Assembly: GCA_003265435.1 (NCBI GenBank)
Contig: NOXC01000001.1
Coordinates: 186,001-250,000, forward strand
Source: Cellvibrionaceae bacterium AOL6
GTDB taxonomy: Bacteria; Pseudomonadota; Gammaproteobacteria; Pseudomonadales; Cellvibrionaceae
Length of the DNA stretch: 64,000 nucleotides
Direction of reading: 5' to 3'
Below are positions 1 through 8,674 of this stretch, piece after piece (within the stretch, counting starts at the first letter, position 1; every line of letters begins with the position of its first letter). The notes beneath the pieces are model-generated. The model searched no databases and had not been told where the DNA came from. It saw only the letters and a program-made list of their open reading frames with translations. A program made the position numbers and the translations under genes.

Positions 1-690
1 CGCGACGCAGGCTTCGACAACTACAACATCGATTTGATGCACTCGCTTCCGGGGCAAGACGCGAGCGCAGCCCTGCGCGATATCGATCGGGCCCTCGCGC
101 TGGCGCCTACTCACCTGAGTTGGTACCAACTGACTATCGAGCCCAATACGGCATACTACTCTTCCCCGCCGACCCTCCCCGAAGAGGACACCCAAGCGGA
201 CATATACCAGTTTGGCTTGCAGCATTTGCAGGACGCGGGCTTTGAGCAATACGAAGTGTCGGCCTTTGCGAAACCGGGCAAAGCGTCCATGCACAACCTC
301 AATTACTGGCAATTTGGCGATTATTTAGCCATCGGTGCTGGTGCACACGGCAAGATCACGCGCGCGGACGACGGGTCCATTCTGCGCTATCAAAAAACCC
401 GAAGCCCTCGGGACTACCTCGCCCCGGATCGCGCTTACCTTGCCAAGCAGCAGGCCATCTCGGTGGATGACTTACCGTTGGAATTCCTGATGAACGCCTT
501 TCGACTGCGCCAAGGGGTGCCCGAAGCGCTATTCCAACAACGCACAGGGCTCAGTCTGGAGACCATCGAAACGGAATTGACGGCCCTACGCCAGGATGGA
601 TTGCTTGCGCCTGATCAGGACAGTTTACGCCTCACCGAGCGAGGTCATATGCTCCTGAATGAGGTGCTGGGACGATTTCTCGCAGATTGA
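1..690 (+). CDS. hemW: HemW-type radical SAM haem chaperone, C-terminal part (5' end outside window)
   Basis: The reading frame is open from base 1, so the gene starts upstream of the window and only about 229 C-terminal residues are seen. The radical-SAM CX3CX2C cluster must lie in the missing part. What remains fits the second half of HemW (formerly called oxygen-independent coproporphyrinogen III oxidase-like): a DLMHSLPGQ segment, 'LSWYQLTIEPNT', 'QYEVSAFAKPG', 'HNLNYWQFGDYLAIGAGAHGK', and a C-terminal winged-helix-like HemN_C region ending 'LTERGHMLLNEVLGRFL'. HemW proteins bind haem and are thought to deliver it to respiratory enzymes. Identification to family is strong; the exact substrate is inferred from the family. 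Confidence 0.9.
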   Translation, partial: RDAGFDNYNIDLMHSLPGQDASAALRDIDRALALAPTHLSWYQLTIEPNTAYYSSPPTLPEEDTQADIYQFGLQHLQDAGFEQYEVSAFAKPGKASMHNLNYWQFGDYLAIGAGAHGKITRADDGSILRYQKTRSPRDYLAPDRAYLAKQQAISVDDLPLEFLMNAFRLRQGVPEALFQQRTGLSLETIETELTALRQDGLLAPDQDSLRLTERGHMLLNEVLGRFLAD

Positions 691-837
691 TGTGACCCGC
701 GTACGCCCTGACTTTGCAAAAGCCTCTATACTGGAAGGCACGGGGCCTTAGGTAGATCAAGTGATAGGCCGCAGACTTTCAGAACCATAGCATCACGGGG
801 TGTTTCCCAACCAGCAAGGAGCGGTCAGTCAGTACCC

Positions 838-3159
838 ATGAGTGTGATTCCCAATAGGCTGAGTAGCCAAACTATTGCCAACAAGCTACTGATGTTCGCC
901 ATCGTACTGGGCCTGTTCTTTGCGCTGATTGGCATCGTCGTGCAAAGCGCACTGGTGCGCTATGAGCTCAGAGTGGAATTGCATAATCACATGCAGGAAA
1001 TTTTCCACCTGAACGAAGCGATTCTCGATGAGGCTCGCAGCAAAGGGGATGAGCTGCGCCTGGAAACCATCCTGCAAAGATTAGCGGCACTCCCCAGAGT
1101 GCGCAGTGTTGAATACAACGGCACCTACAGCGACCTGGAACTGAGCTACCGCTTTGAAAATCCAAAAGCCGCATTATTTGCCGATGGCGCGCAAACATTC
1201 CATTACCCACTCGATAAAGCCACTCTCACCTTAAATGCGCACAGTGACCCCTTCCTTGAAAAAAGCAGCCTGCTGATCAGTTTGAGCGTCGTCGCCTACC
1301 TCGTGCTGATTTTTTCTCTGGCCTTCGGCATGCTGTTCTTCGTAAAGATTGTCCTGCTGCGCCACCTGGAACAAGTAGCGGAATACACGCGACGCCTGTC
1401 TGTTGACAACCTCAATGAACCGATAATGCTCGACAGGGAGCTCGACGCAAACAGTCACGACGAACTGGATCAGCTCGTCAGTGCCATTGATCAAATGCGC
1501 CATCAACTGATCGAAGACTTGGATCAGCGCCGCGCAATTGAGCTCGCGCTGATTGCAGAAAAAGAAGAAAAGCTCGAAACCCGAAAATTAATCGAAAACG
1601 CCAAAGCATCAGACCGAGCGAAAAGCCAATTTATCGCCACCATGAGCCATGAAATTCGCACGCCCATGAACGGAGTGATTGGCATGGTCGAAATGCTGCG
1701 CAGCACCACCCTCGACGACGAGCAGAAACATTATTTAGAAGTGATCTCGCGTTCAAGCGAATCTCTGATGGGCATCATCAATGACATCCTCGACTATTCC
1801 AAAATCGAGGCCGGTAAGATGTCGCTTGAAAGCATTGAGTTCGACCTCGAACAGCTCATCGATGACTGTCTGCAATTGTTTGGCGGCACCGCGCACACGC
1901 GCAACCTTGAGCTGATGGGGAATATTGCTCCGGGCACACCGCGCCGCGTCATTGGCGATCCAACACGCCTGCGTCAGGTACTCGTCAACCTGATTGGCAA
2001 TGCCTTTAAATTCACGGCTGAAGGCAGTGTGTTTATCGAGGTCGCGCAGATTTCCAATGATCATGACGACCACTGCACCGTGCACTTCTCAGTGCATGAC
2101 AGTGGCATCGGCATTGAACACAATGTGCAAAAAGCCATATTCGAGGCGTTCAAACAAGCAGACAGCACCACAACGCGAAAATTCGGCGGAACCGGCCTTG
2201 GGCTGGCCATCTGTAAACAACTCGTTGAGCTGATGGACGGGCGCATTGGCTTGCACAGCGAGCCTAATCACGGCTCTACGTTCTGGTTTACCATTCGCTT
2301 TAAACCTGCAGAAGAGGATCATTCCGATCCGCAGAGTTGCAGCCTGGCTCTGTCTGGCAAGCAGCTATTCTATATTCACCCCACCGATTTCATGGACGAA
2401 GCGCTCAGACAACATGCGCAACAAGTGAACTTGCGCCTGCAAGCCTGTCATGATGTCGAAAACGCCGTTGCTCAACTCCTCGAGCGCCCTACGCCGGTCG
2501 ATTTCATTCTACTGTCTCAGGACTTGAATGGCGCCAGCGGGCTCGACATCGCGACGACCCTGCGGCAACGCGATGAGTATTTTGAGACGCCTATCGTCAT
2601 GCTGACCAACGAGCAAAGTTCCAGTTTTAGTTTGGAGGAGTTGATGCCCATCTCCTCCATGCTCAAACGCCCCTTTTGCGTCCGCAAGATCATCGATACC
2701 TTGCTCGCCGAAACGACCGGTATTTCGCTCAATCAGTTGATGCCGACAACGCCGGTAAAAAGCGACACCCGCCCCGTAGATTTAAATGTCCTCGTCGCAG
2801 AGGACAATGTCGTGAACAGAATGGTGATCGAAGGGCTATTAGACAAACTGGATATCAAACCCGATTTCAGTGAAAACGGTGTGCAGGTCGTTGACACATT
2901 CTGCAGTCTGAAGAAGAAATACGATCTGATTTTTATGGACTGTGAAATGCCGGAAATGGATGGCTTCGAAGCCACCCTCAAAATCCGGCGTTTCGAGAGC
3001 GACCGGGGGGATGCACACGTTCCCATCATTGCCTTAACCGCACATGTCGAAGCCGAACACCGGCAACGCGTGATCGATGTCGGTATGAATTACTACGTGA
3101 GCAAACCGGTCACACTGGAAAAAATTACCGAAGCCTTGAGTTCTGTCGGGTTGGTCTAA
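838..3159 (+). CDS. Hybrid sensor histidine kinase with degenerate and intact receiver domains
   Basis: A 773-residue membrane kinase. Order seen: transmembrane helix about 17-40, periplasmic stretch of roughly 100 residues, second helix about 145-174, HAMP-like linker, HisKA domain with phospho-acceptor H271 in '[11 protein letters not shown]', HATPase with '[10 protein letters not shown]' and 'GTGLGLAIC', then two receiver-like domains. The last receiver (about 648-770) is intact, with phospho-acceptor D701 in '[12 protein letters not shown]'. The middle one (about 505-630) reads '[11 protein letters not shown]', with Ser where the phosphorylated Asp should be. The layout resembles BarA/ArcB-type hybrids but there is no Hpt domain, so an external phosphotransfer protein is expected. 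No response regulator gene is adjacent and the signal is unknown. A TATACT -10-like box lies at 727-732 without a convincing -35. Confidence 0.9.
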   Translation: MSVIPNRLSSQTIANKLLMFAIVLGLFFALIGIVVQSALVRYELRVELHNHMQEIFHLNEAILDEARSKGDELRLETILQRLAALPRVRSVEYNGTYSDLELSYRFENPKAALFADGAQTFHYPLDKATLTLNAHSDPFLEKSSLLISLSVVAYLVLIFSLAFGMLFFVKIVLLRHLEQVAEYTRRLSVDNLNEPIMLDRELDANSHDELDQLVSAIDQMRHQLIEDLDQRRAIELALIAEKEEKLETRKLIENAKASDRAKSQFIATMSHEIRTPMNGVIGMVEMLRSTTLDDEQKHYLEVISRSSESLMGIINDILDYSKIEAGKMSLESIEFDLEQLIDDCLQLFGGTAHTRNLELMGNIAPGTPRRVIGDPTRLRQVLVNLIGNAFKFTAEGSVFIEVAQISNDHDDHCTVHFSVHDSGIGIEHNVQKAIFEAFKQADSTTTRKFGGTGLGLAICKQLVELMDGRIGLHSEPNHGSTFWFTIRFKPAEEDHSDPQSCSLALSGKQLFYIHPTDFMDEALRQHAQQVNLRLQACHDVENAVAQLLERPTPVDFILLSQDLNGASGLDIATTLRQRDEYFETPIVMLTNEQSSSFSLEELMPISSMLKRPFCVRKIIDTLLAETTGISLNQLMPTTPVKSDTRPVDLNVLVAEDNVVNRMVIEGLLDKLDIKPDFSENGVQVVDTFCSLKKKYDLIFMDCEMPEMDGFEATLKIRRFESDRGDAHVPIIALTAHVEAEHRQRVIDVGMNYYVSKPVTLEKITEALSSVGLV

Positions 3160-3185
3160 AACAGGGATTGGAATAAGACACGAAT

Positions 3186-3662
3186 ATGAAGTTCACCCGA
3201 AGACATGCGTTTATCGTCGCTGGTATACTTAGTTTACTCGCCGCTTTATCACATGTCGCTGTGATTCTTGGCGGACCGAGTTGGTACCGCGCCTTCGGCG
3301 CAGGTGAACAATTGGCCAATATGGCTGCGCAAGGACATATTTACCCCACCCTTCTAACTCTTTGCATTGCGGGCGTACTGACATTATGGGGGCTCTATGC
3401 ATTTTCTGCGGCGAAAATCTTACCTCGCCTGCCGTTATTGCGGACCTGCCTCTGTGCTATTACAGTCGTCTACTGTATCCGCGGGATATACGGTTTTTTT
3501 ATCCCTGTATTCGTACACACGCCCTATGTACAAACAATGGGCATCGCATTTTGGGCCATCAGCTCGAGTATTTGCTTGATCATAGGGGGGACGTATCTTG
3601 TGGGCTTAATTCTTAACTGGAAGGCGCTGACAGACTCCCCGTCTGGTCACAAAAAGCTATAA
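3186..3662 (+). CDS. Hypothetical four-helix membrane protein
   Basis: 158 residues, starting 26 bases after the sensor kinase and probably co-transcribed with it. I do not recognise the family. Four hydrophobic helices are visible, at about residues 9-29, 51-73, 83-105 and 115-143. Between the first two lies a loop 'GGPSWYRAFGAGEQLANMAAQG', and the C-terminal tail is short and basic. The loop and topology resemble small uncharacterised inner-membrane proteins of marine bacteria. It could assist signal perception by the upstream kinase, but only the spacing supports that. Confidence 0.7.
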   Translation: MKFTRRHAFIVAGILSLLAALSHVAVILGGPSWYRAFGAGEQLANMAAQGHIYPTLLTLCIAGVLTLWGLYAFSAAKILPRLPLLRTCLCAITVVYCIRGIYGFFIPVFVHTPYVQTMGIAFWAISSSICLIIGGTYLVGLILNWKALTDSPSGHKKL

Positions 3663-3669
3663 ACCTCTA

Positions 3670-5220
3670 TTAAAGCTGAGACCGAACTGGAAGCCAACCC
3701 AGCATACGGATTTTTGTACGCCCCCACCAACTGGTCTCAGGTTCTTTTTCAAAAACGACCTCATCCGTTCCAGCGCGATCTACCCAAACCAACTTATCCG
3801 CGGCTGTAAGTTGGACTTCATACGTCGAGGCATTGAGTTTCTCTTCGAGCCCCTCCAAGGCGATTTTTGCTACCTCCTCGGAGTAAATCACCACGCCCAG
3901 CTCCGTATTGAGGTTTGCCGAGCGGGGGTCAAAATTAAAACTGCCGACGAATACGGTGTCCTCATCTAAAAAGAAAAGCTTGCTGTGAAGCGTTGCGCCA
4001 GAGTCAGCTATTCCCCACCGTTTTGTCTCATCAAATACGCCACTGAATTTAGCCTCATGCAGCGTCGCACCTGTTCTCAAAATTGCTTTGCGTTGAGACG
4101 CATAGCCTGCGTGCACAAGACTGTGATTATTTGACTTGTACGAGTTAGTGATAATGGTTACCCGTACATTATTAGAAGTCAGTTCCTGAAGTTGGTCGAA
4201 TCCCGACTCCATTAAAATAAAGTAGGGCGTGACCACGATTAATTGCTCCTGTGCTTCAGAAATAACACCACGCAATGCGGGAACAATCGTTTCAGCTTGT
4301 GCCTTTTTATCAAGCAGGGCTTTATCGGGAGAATCAAAAATCAACGAGTACGGTGCCCAAGTAAGCGCGTCTTCAACATTGTCCAGCAACGCTTCAGCAT
4401 CTTCTTCAACAGCTTTGCCATAAGAGCTGGCTAAAGCCTTTTGCTCCACCTCACGGACGTAGGCTCTTAGCGTGTCTAAATCGTCTTCATCGACGGCCTT
4501 GGTTACAGCACTGACTGGAATCGAAGGCGCGCTGTTCCAATACAGATCGAACATGTCGGCCACTTCGTCCACAATCGGGCCTACTCCCAGAACATCGACA
4601 TCCTGAAAATTACTGTCTTCCCGCGCGGCAAAATATTCGTCTGCGATATTCCGTCCACCAATCACCGTAAACTGACCGTCCACAGTGAACGACTTATTAT
4701 GAAGACGACGGTTTAATTGCCGCATACGATGTAAATCCATCGCTCGGACAGAACGGTTAGAAAAGGGATTAAACAATCGAATTTGAATATTTGGATGCGC
4801 CTCAAGCGCCATCAGTGTATTGTCGTAGCCCTTGGTAAAAATATCATCGAGCTGAATGCGCACCCTCACACCACGATCAGCGGCACGCAGCAAAGCACCA
4901 ACCAACACCGGGCCGGCAATACCATCCTTAATCAGATAGTATTGAAGATCGATACTGGAGTCGGCCATTTCCGCGAGCGCGAGGCGTAGACTCAAGGCCT
5001 CTATCCCGCTGACAACCGGATAGAAACCCGCAACCGGCGTAGTTTGACCATCCCATTGCGGCGCATCCAATCGTGCGGCAATGTCACCGAGCCGAGTATT
5101 TTCAGTATCTTTTATCGCATAACTTGCAGGGTGGGCTTCATCAAAATCAACACTGCCACAGGCAGTTAACATCGCCCCGAGCCCCAGAACACTCACCACA
5201 CACTTCAAAAACTTGCTCAA
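3670..5220 (-). CDS. Phospholipase D-family lipoprotein, cardiolipin synthase C-like
   Basis: 516 residues with two HKD catalytic motifs: H174-x-K176-x4-D181 ('HNKSFTVDG') and a second at H412 ('LHSKLFFLDED' followed by 'GSFNFDPRSANLNTELGV'). The N-terminus is a lipoprotein signal peptide with lipobox 'LTAC', so the mature protein should be membrane-anchored and periplasm-facing. Length and motif spacing match the ClsC/YmdC branch of PLD enzymes, which make cardiolipin by transphosphatidylation; hydrolytic phospholipase activity is the alternative. The start is TTG at 5220, five bases after an AGGTG ribosome site; the signal peptide begins directly there. It is convergent with the upstream membrane-protein gene. 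Confidence 0.88.
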   Translation of the reverse strand: MSKFLKCVVSVLGLGAMLTACGSVDFDEAHPASYAIKDTENTRLGDIAARLDAPQWDGQTTPVAGFYPVVSGIEALSLRLALAEMADSSIDLQYYLIKDGIAGPVLVGALLRAADRGVRVRIQLDDIFTKGYDNTLMALEAHPNIQIRLFNPFSNRSVRAMDLHRMRQLNRRLHNKSFTVDGQFTVIGGRNIADEYFAAREDSNFQDVDVLGVGPIVDEVADMFDLYWNSAPSIPVSAVTKAVDEDDLDTLRAYVREVEQKALASSYGKAVEEDAEALLDNVEDALTWAPYSLIFDSPDKALLDKKAQAETIVPALRGVISEAQEQLIVVTPYFILMESGFDQLQELTSNNVRVTIITNSYKSNNHSLVHAGYASQRKAILRTGATLHEAKFSGVFDETKRWGIADSGATLHSKLFFLDEDTVFVGSFNFDPRSANLNTELGVVIYSEEVAKIALEGLEEKLNASTYEVQLTAADKLVWVDRAGTDEVVFEKEPETSWWGRTKIRMLGWLPVRSQL

Positions 5221-5550
5221 AGAAACACCTGATTGGCTTATTGTATGAGGGGTTTGAACCCGCCCCTAAAGGCATATCGTGCACGCCTTAGCAATGGTCG
5301 TTCTCAGACGATTCAGCTAATGTAGTCTTTCGTGCAATCGTGTATTAATTTAGCATAAGGCGTCGTGACGATAAAATCGCCTACCCGTTTCGCCAGTGCC
5401 AGTCGGATGCTTTCTTGCTCCTATACCGACAATCAAACAAAAATGGATTTTCTTGCAGCGCTTATCAATGAACGCTTGACCTCTAAAGCAAACTGCAGAA
5501 TTAGACGCCGTACCTTGCTCAGCTCAAGCACGTCACACTGAAGGTAATTT
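5221..5550. other. 330-base intergenic region between divergent genes
   Basis: No ORF with coding character and no strong hairpin is seen. The stretch separates the phospholipase D gene (minus) from the acetyltransferase (plus) and must hold both promoters, but I could not pick a convincing -35/-10 pair. Confidence 0.4.
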
Positions 5551-6048
5551 ATGGACATCACGATCCGAAAAGTCGTATCCAGCGAACGTCCTACACTGGA
5601 TAACCTTTATCAGTTTTACGTTTACGAAATGGCCTGTTTTTTCGACAAGCCGGTGAGCGCAGACGGTCGCTTCGACATCCGCAGCGAGGATCTGACGCCG
5701 TATTGGACCAGCCCGAATCACTGGCCCTACTTCATATATAAAGGGTCTGATCTGATCGGTTTTTGCCTGCTGCGGTACGTAACATCGCCAGTATCCAGGT
5801 TCGATGTTGAACAATTTTTTATACTGCGCCCCTACCAGGGGTGCGGGGCTGGCGAACAGGCCTTTGCACAACTCATCGCACAGCACCCTGGCCGCTGGCA
5901 AATACGTGTCATGCGCAACAATATTTCGGCGCTGACATTTTGGCGCCGCTGCGTCCAACGCTTCAGCTCTGAGCCCGCTGAGGAGGAAGACATTATTGAA
6001 GTCGGTCTTCCCCTCTTTAGGTTGTACTTTCATTCTTCGCCGGACTAA
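5551..6048 (+). CDS. GNAT-family N-acetyltransferase
   Basis: 165 residues with the GNAT fold pattern: an N-terminal 'ITIRKVVSSERPTLDNLYQFYVYEMA', central strands 'YFIYKGSDLIGFCLLRYV', then 'VEQFFILRPYQGCGAGEQAFAQLI', which is the acetyl-CoA pyrophosphate-binding Q/R-x-x-G-x-G/A signature, and 'RVMRNNISALTFWRRC', the usual end of the fold. The substrate cannot be told. The start at 5551 follows an AAGG-like ribosome site. Its stop overlaps the stop of the convergent dehydrogenase by four bases. A 166-codon frame exists antisense to it, but only this strand gives a recognisable fold. Confidence 0.85.
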   Translation: MDITIRKVVSSERPTLDNLYQFYVYEMACFFDKPVSADGRFDIRSEDLTPYWTSPNHWPYFIYKGSDLIGFCLLRYVTSPVSRFDVEQFFILRPYQGCGAGEQAFAQLIAQHPGRWQIRVMRNNISALTFWRRCVQRFSSEPAEEEDIIEVGLPLFRLYFHSSPD

Positions 6049-6911
6049 TCCAACAACGCTTTCGCGACCGCGTGGATATTTTCATTTCCCCAACCCTTGG
6101 CCAGGGCATGCTCATACACTGTTGCGGTTGCGGCACATACCTGACCGACACGCGCATTGGGCATCCCGTTGAGGACATAGCCGAGGTCTTTTGCGACTAA
6201 GGCGATTGGAAAGAGCGGGGCGTAGGCCTCCGCAAGCAGACCGGCCATCATCGCTTTTGACGCAGCACTGGTGACGGGCATCGCGCCCAGCACCTCAACA
6301 CTGCGATCCCTGGCGATGCCCTCGTTCGCCAGCAACATCAACACTTCGGCTAAGGCCACCGCTTGCGTTGCCAGCAGCGCATTGACGGCCAACTTCATTG
6401 CCATCCCTTGCCCATGCGCCCCGATGTGATGAATACCTGCGGCCGATAGCGTGAGCAGCGCATGCACTTTTTCGAGTACCTGCGCGTCACCCCCGATCAA
6501 GTAATGCAGTTGCCCGGCCTCCGCCTGGGGACGAGAGCCCGCGACCGGCGCCTCCAGAAAATCAATCCCTTGAGCCTTCGCTTGCTCACTCAATTGCTTA
6601 CACCACCCGATGCTCAACGTGCTGCTCTCAACAGCGATGCCTCCCGGCGCCATCGCATCCAACGCGCCAAAATCGGGTGCCATCCAGACCTGCTTGGACG
6701 CGTCATCATCCGTCACCATGCTGATGACGATATCCGCACCCGTGGCCGCCAATGCCGGCGAGTTACACACGATCGCACCCCGCGCAGCCAAGGCTTCGCA
6801 TCGCGACGCTGTACGATTCCAAATACGAAGCCGGTGCCCCGACTCAAGTATGTGGCCTGCGATTCTTGATCCCATCGCACCCATGCCTAAAAATCCAACG
6901 GTTGTCATCAT
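6045..6911 (-). CDS. NAD(P)-dependent 3-hydroxyisobutyrate dehydrogenase-family oxidoreductase
   Basis: About 288 residues of the beta-hydroxyacid dehydrogenase family. The N-terminus has the dinucleotide-binding motif 'GFLGMGAMGSRIAGH'. The substrate signature 'FLEAPVAGSRPQAEAGQL' and the catalytic-lysine region 'GMAMKLAVNALLATQAVALAE' follow, with the C-terminal helix 'PLFPIALVAKDLGYVL'. Such enzymes oxidise 3-hydroxyisobutyrate, or reduce succinic semialdehyde, glyoxylate or tartronate semialdehyde; which one cannot be told. I place the start at the ATG at 6911, after a GGAGAG site, rather than at an upstream GTG. A LysR regulator is transcribed divergently from a shared 105-base region, so it probably regulates this gene. 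Confidence 0.88.
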   Translation of the reverse strand: MMTTVGFLGMGAMGSRIAGHILESGHRLRIWNRTASRCEALAARGAIVCNSPALAATGADIVISMVTDDDASKQVWMAPDFGALDAMAPGGIAVESSTLSIGWCKQLSEQAKAQGIDFLEAPVAGSRPQAEAGQLHYLIGGDAQVLEKVHALLTLSAAGIHHIGAHGQGMAMKLAVNALLATQAVALAEVLMLLANEGIARDRSVEVLGAMPVTSAASKAMMAGLLAEAYAPLFPIALVAKDLGYVLNGMPNARVGQVCAATATVYEHALAKGWGNENIHAVAKALLD

Positions 6912-6958
6912 TTCACTCTCCACGTCTCAATCATTCAGTAGAGAAGCGATCCTACAAG

Positions 6959-6973
6959 TTGCCAAAAACGCAA
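6959..6973. promoter_or_regulatory. Probable LysR-type regulator binding site
   Basis: TTGC-N7-GCAA, an interrupted palindrome that contains the classical T-N11-A LysR box, centred between the divergent dehydrogenase (start 6911) and the LysR gene (start 7017). Position and shape fit a site controlling both promoters. Confidence 0.5.
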
Positions 6974-7016
6974 AATATAGCTCGAATTGCATCTCTGCTT
7001 TGCGTATTCTGCAACG

Positions 7017-7919
7017 ATGAACACAGTCACTCTTGAACTGTTCCTCGACGTCATGCGCTTACGGAGCTTTACGGCCGTCGCGCACGCGCGCCAAGTCGCC
7101 CCTTCGTCTGTCTCCAGAGCCATCCAACAACTCGAGCAGGAGCTCAATAGCACGCTTTTTCAGCGCAACGCGCGGGGCTTAGAGCCCACCGAGGCCGCTG
7201 AGGTGTTCTATCGGGGCGTCAGCCCAGCGATGGAGGAGCTCAGTGCCGCGCAGGAGGCGGTCACTCGAGCGCAGCTCACACCGCGGGGACGGCTTCGTAT
7301 AGCCGCACCCACGGTCTATGGACAGGAACGCATCGTGCCGCTGCTCCCAATTCTGTACGCACAGTACCCTGAGTTGTCCGTCGAACTGTATCTCCAAGAT
7401 GCCTTCGTCGATCTCATTGGCGAACGCATTGACGTCGCGATCCGCTTGGGTGCGCTGAAGGATTCGAGCTACATCGCGCGCAAACTGCACCCTATGCGTT
7501 TCGTCGTGTGTGCGAGCCCGGCATTTCTTCAACGCAGCGGGCGCCCCGTCAATCCGGGTGATTTAAGCAAAATGGCGTGCTTACTCATGCCGAGGCAAGG
7601 TCAGTACGGCCTATGGCACTTTCATCAGAACGGTAAAACGCAAGGTGTTGAGGTCCAGGGTCGTTGTTTGGTCACGAATTCTGGCGCGGTACGAGACTGT
7701 GCCTTAGCCGGCATGGGTGTGGCATTGCTACCAGACTGGCTGGTTCAAAAACACCTCACATCGGGTGAATTGGAGCCCTTGTTCGAGCCGTTTGACGTCA
7801 CCCCTAATCAGGGAGATAACGCCATCTGGCTGCTCAGACCCAATCGAAAGTATCTGCCCGCAAAGGTCAAAGTGTTTCAGGATTTATTAGGGGCTGATAA
7901 CGCTCATCAAACACGCTGA
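7017..7919 (+). CDS. LysR-family transcriptional regulator
   Basis: 300 residues. The N-terminal winged helix-turn-helix runs about 1-60 ('LELFLDVMRLRSFTAVAHARQVAPSSVSRAIQQLEQEL' region), followed by the LysR substrate-binding domain with 'GRLRIAAPTVYGQERIVPLLP', 'ERIDVAIRLGALKDSSYIARKL' and 'LAGMGVALLPDWLV'. The start chosen is the ATG at 7017, which begins immediately before the helix-turn-helix as usual in this family; an upstream in-frame start at 6987 would add ten residues without family support. It resembles the branch that includes AaeR/DsdC-like regulators of dehydrogenases. It probably acts on the divergent 3-hydroxyisobutyrate dehydrogenase-type gene; the ligand is unknown. Confidence 0.9.
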   Translation: MNTVTLELFLDVMRLRSFTAVAHARQVAPSSVSRAIQQLEQELNSTLFQRNARGLEPTEAAEVFYRGVSPAMEELSAAQEAVTRAQLTPRGRLRIAAPTVYGQERIVPLLPILYAQYPELSVELYLQDAFVDLIGERIDVAIRLGALKDSSYIARKLHPMRFVVCASPAFLQRSGRPVNPGDLSKMACLLMPRQGQYGLWHFHQNGKTQGVEVQGRCLVTNSGAVRDCALAGMGVALLPDWLVQKHLTSGELEPLFEPFDVTPNQGDNAIWLLRPNRKYLPAKVKVFQDLLGADNAHQTR

Positions 7920-7953
7920 TTCGAGGGCAAGCGCGTCACATGACACCCTTCTT

Positions 7954-8081
7954 ATTAACCCGGCGGTGGTTTATGCCGGGTTCATGTGAGCCCTAAAATT
8001 CAGCGTTTTCACGCAAAGCCGCCAGATGTTTAGGGCGAAGGCAAAATAGATCAGAACGATCTCTATTGCCGCCGGGTTAAT
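7954..8081. repeat. Nested inverted-repeat element (possible miniature mobile element or structured RNA)
   Basis: ATTAACCCGGCGG at 7954-7966 recurs as its exact reverse complement at 8069-8081. Inside lie two further perfect inverted repeats: AACCCGGC/GCCGGGTT at 7957-7964 and 7975-7982 with a 10-base loop, and GCCCTAAA/TTTAGGGC at 7990-7997 and 8029-8036. The first inner hairpin could act as the terminator of the LysR gene, but no T-run follows. The outer arms look like 13-bp terminal inverted repeats of a 128-bp element, although no clear target duplication flanks them. Confidence 0.4.
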
Positions 8082-8135
8082 GGTGACGGTACAACCCGCT
8101 TCATGTGTATACTGGAACCCCCTGAACTGAGTGAG

Positions 8136-8297
8136 ATGGACACGGACATGCATGTCAACTTTTGGGCTTTTCTCAGCATTTGTGTCATTTTCGGCACCTC
8201 ATTTACCGCGTTCGCGATGTATATGGCGCATAAAAAATCCATGAAGCAAATGGAACTGGACGCATTGAGCGGCCGCGCACCCTCTGTGGAACCCTGA
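8136..8297 (+). CDS. Hypothetical small single-pass membrane protein
   Basis: 53 residues if started at the ATG at 8136 (49 if at 8148). One hydrophobic helix ('[22 protein letters not shown]') is followed by a basic, positive-inside segment '[10 protein letters not shown]' and a short polar tail. Not recognised. It lies just upstream of the DUF2200 gene in the same orientation, with no terminator between them, so they may form one transcript. Confidence 0.5.
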   Translation: MDTDMHVNFWAFLSICVIFGTSFTAFAMYMAHKKSMKQMELDALSGRAPSVEP

Positions 8298-8319
8298 GTA
8301 CCGAACGGGCTTGCATGCC

Positions 8320-8670
8320 ATGGCAGAACATCGGATTTTCACGACCCCATTCGCAAGCGTGTACCCCTTGTACGTACAAAAGGCCGAGCGCAAGCAGCGC
8401 AGCCAGGCGGAAGTCGACGAGATCCTTTGCTGGCTTACAGGCTATGACGCCACAGGGCTACAACGTCAGCTCGACAGAGAAGTGGATTTTCAAACGTTTT
8501 TTGCCGAGGCACCGGCGATGCACCCCAACACCAGCCTGATCAAAGGCGTAGTCTGCGGTGTGCGTGTCGAAGAAGTGGAGGACCCGCTCATGCAGAAGAT
8601 TCGCTGGCTCGACAAACTGGTCGACGAACTCGCCAAGGGCAAAGCCATGACCAAAATATTGCGGAGCTAA
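8320..8670 (+). CDS. DUF2200 family protein
   Basis: 116 residues from the ATG at 8320 (a TTG nine bases upstream is also in frame). It matches the DUF2200 family along its whole length: '[39 protein letters not shown]', then '[17 protein letters not shown]' and '[38 protein letters not shown]'. The family is small and cytoplasmic, structurally like YjhX/YdhG-type proteins, and has no known function. It is convergent with the large oxidoreductase gene, only four bases apart. Confidence 0.85.
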   Translation: MAEHRIFTTPFASVYPLYVQKAERKQRSQAEVDEILCWLTGYDATGLQRQLDREVDFQTFFAEAPAMHPNTSLIKGVVCGVRVEEVEDPLMQKIRWLDKLVDELAKGKAMTKILRS

Positions 8671-8674
8671 GCCT

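Noticed and set aside
5533-6033. 166-codon frame antisense to the acetyltransferase gene
   Set aside because: The plus strand shows a clear GNAT fold; the antisense translation shows nothing.
7971-8153. Transposase remnant on the minus strand
   Set aside because: Only about 25 residues faintly resemble a transposase end and no catalytic motif is present; kept only as a note to the repeat element.
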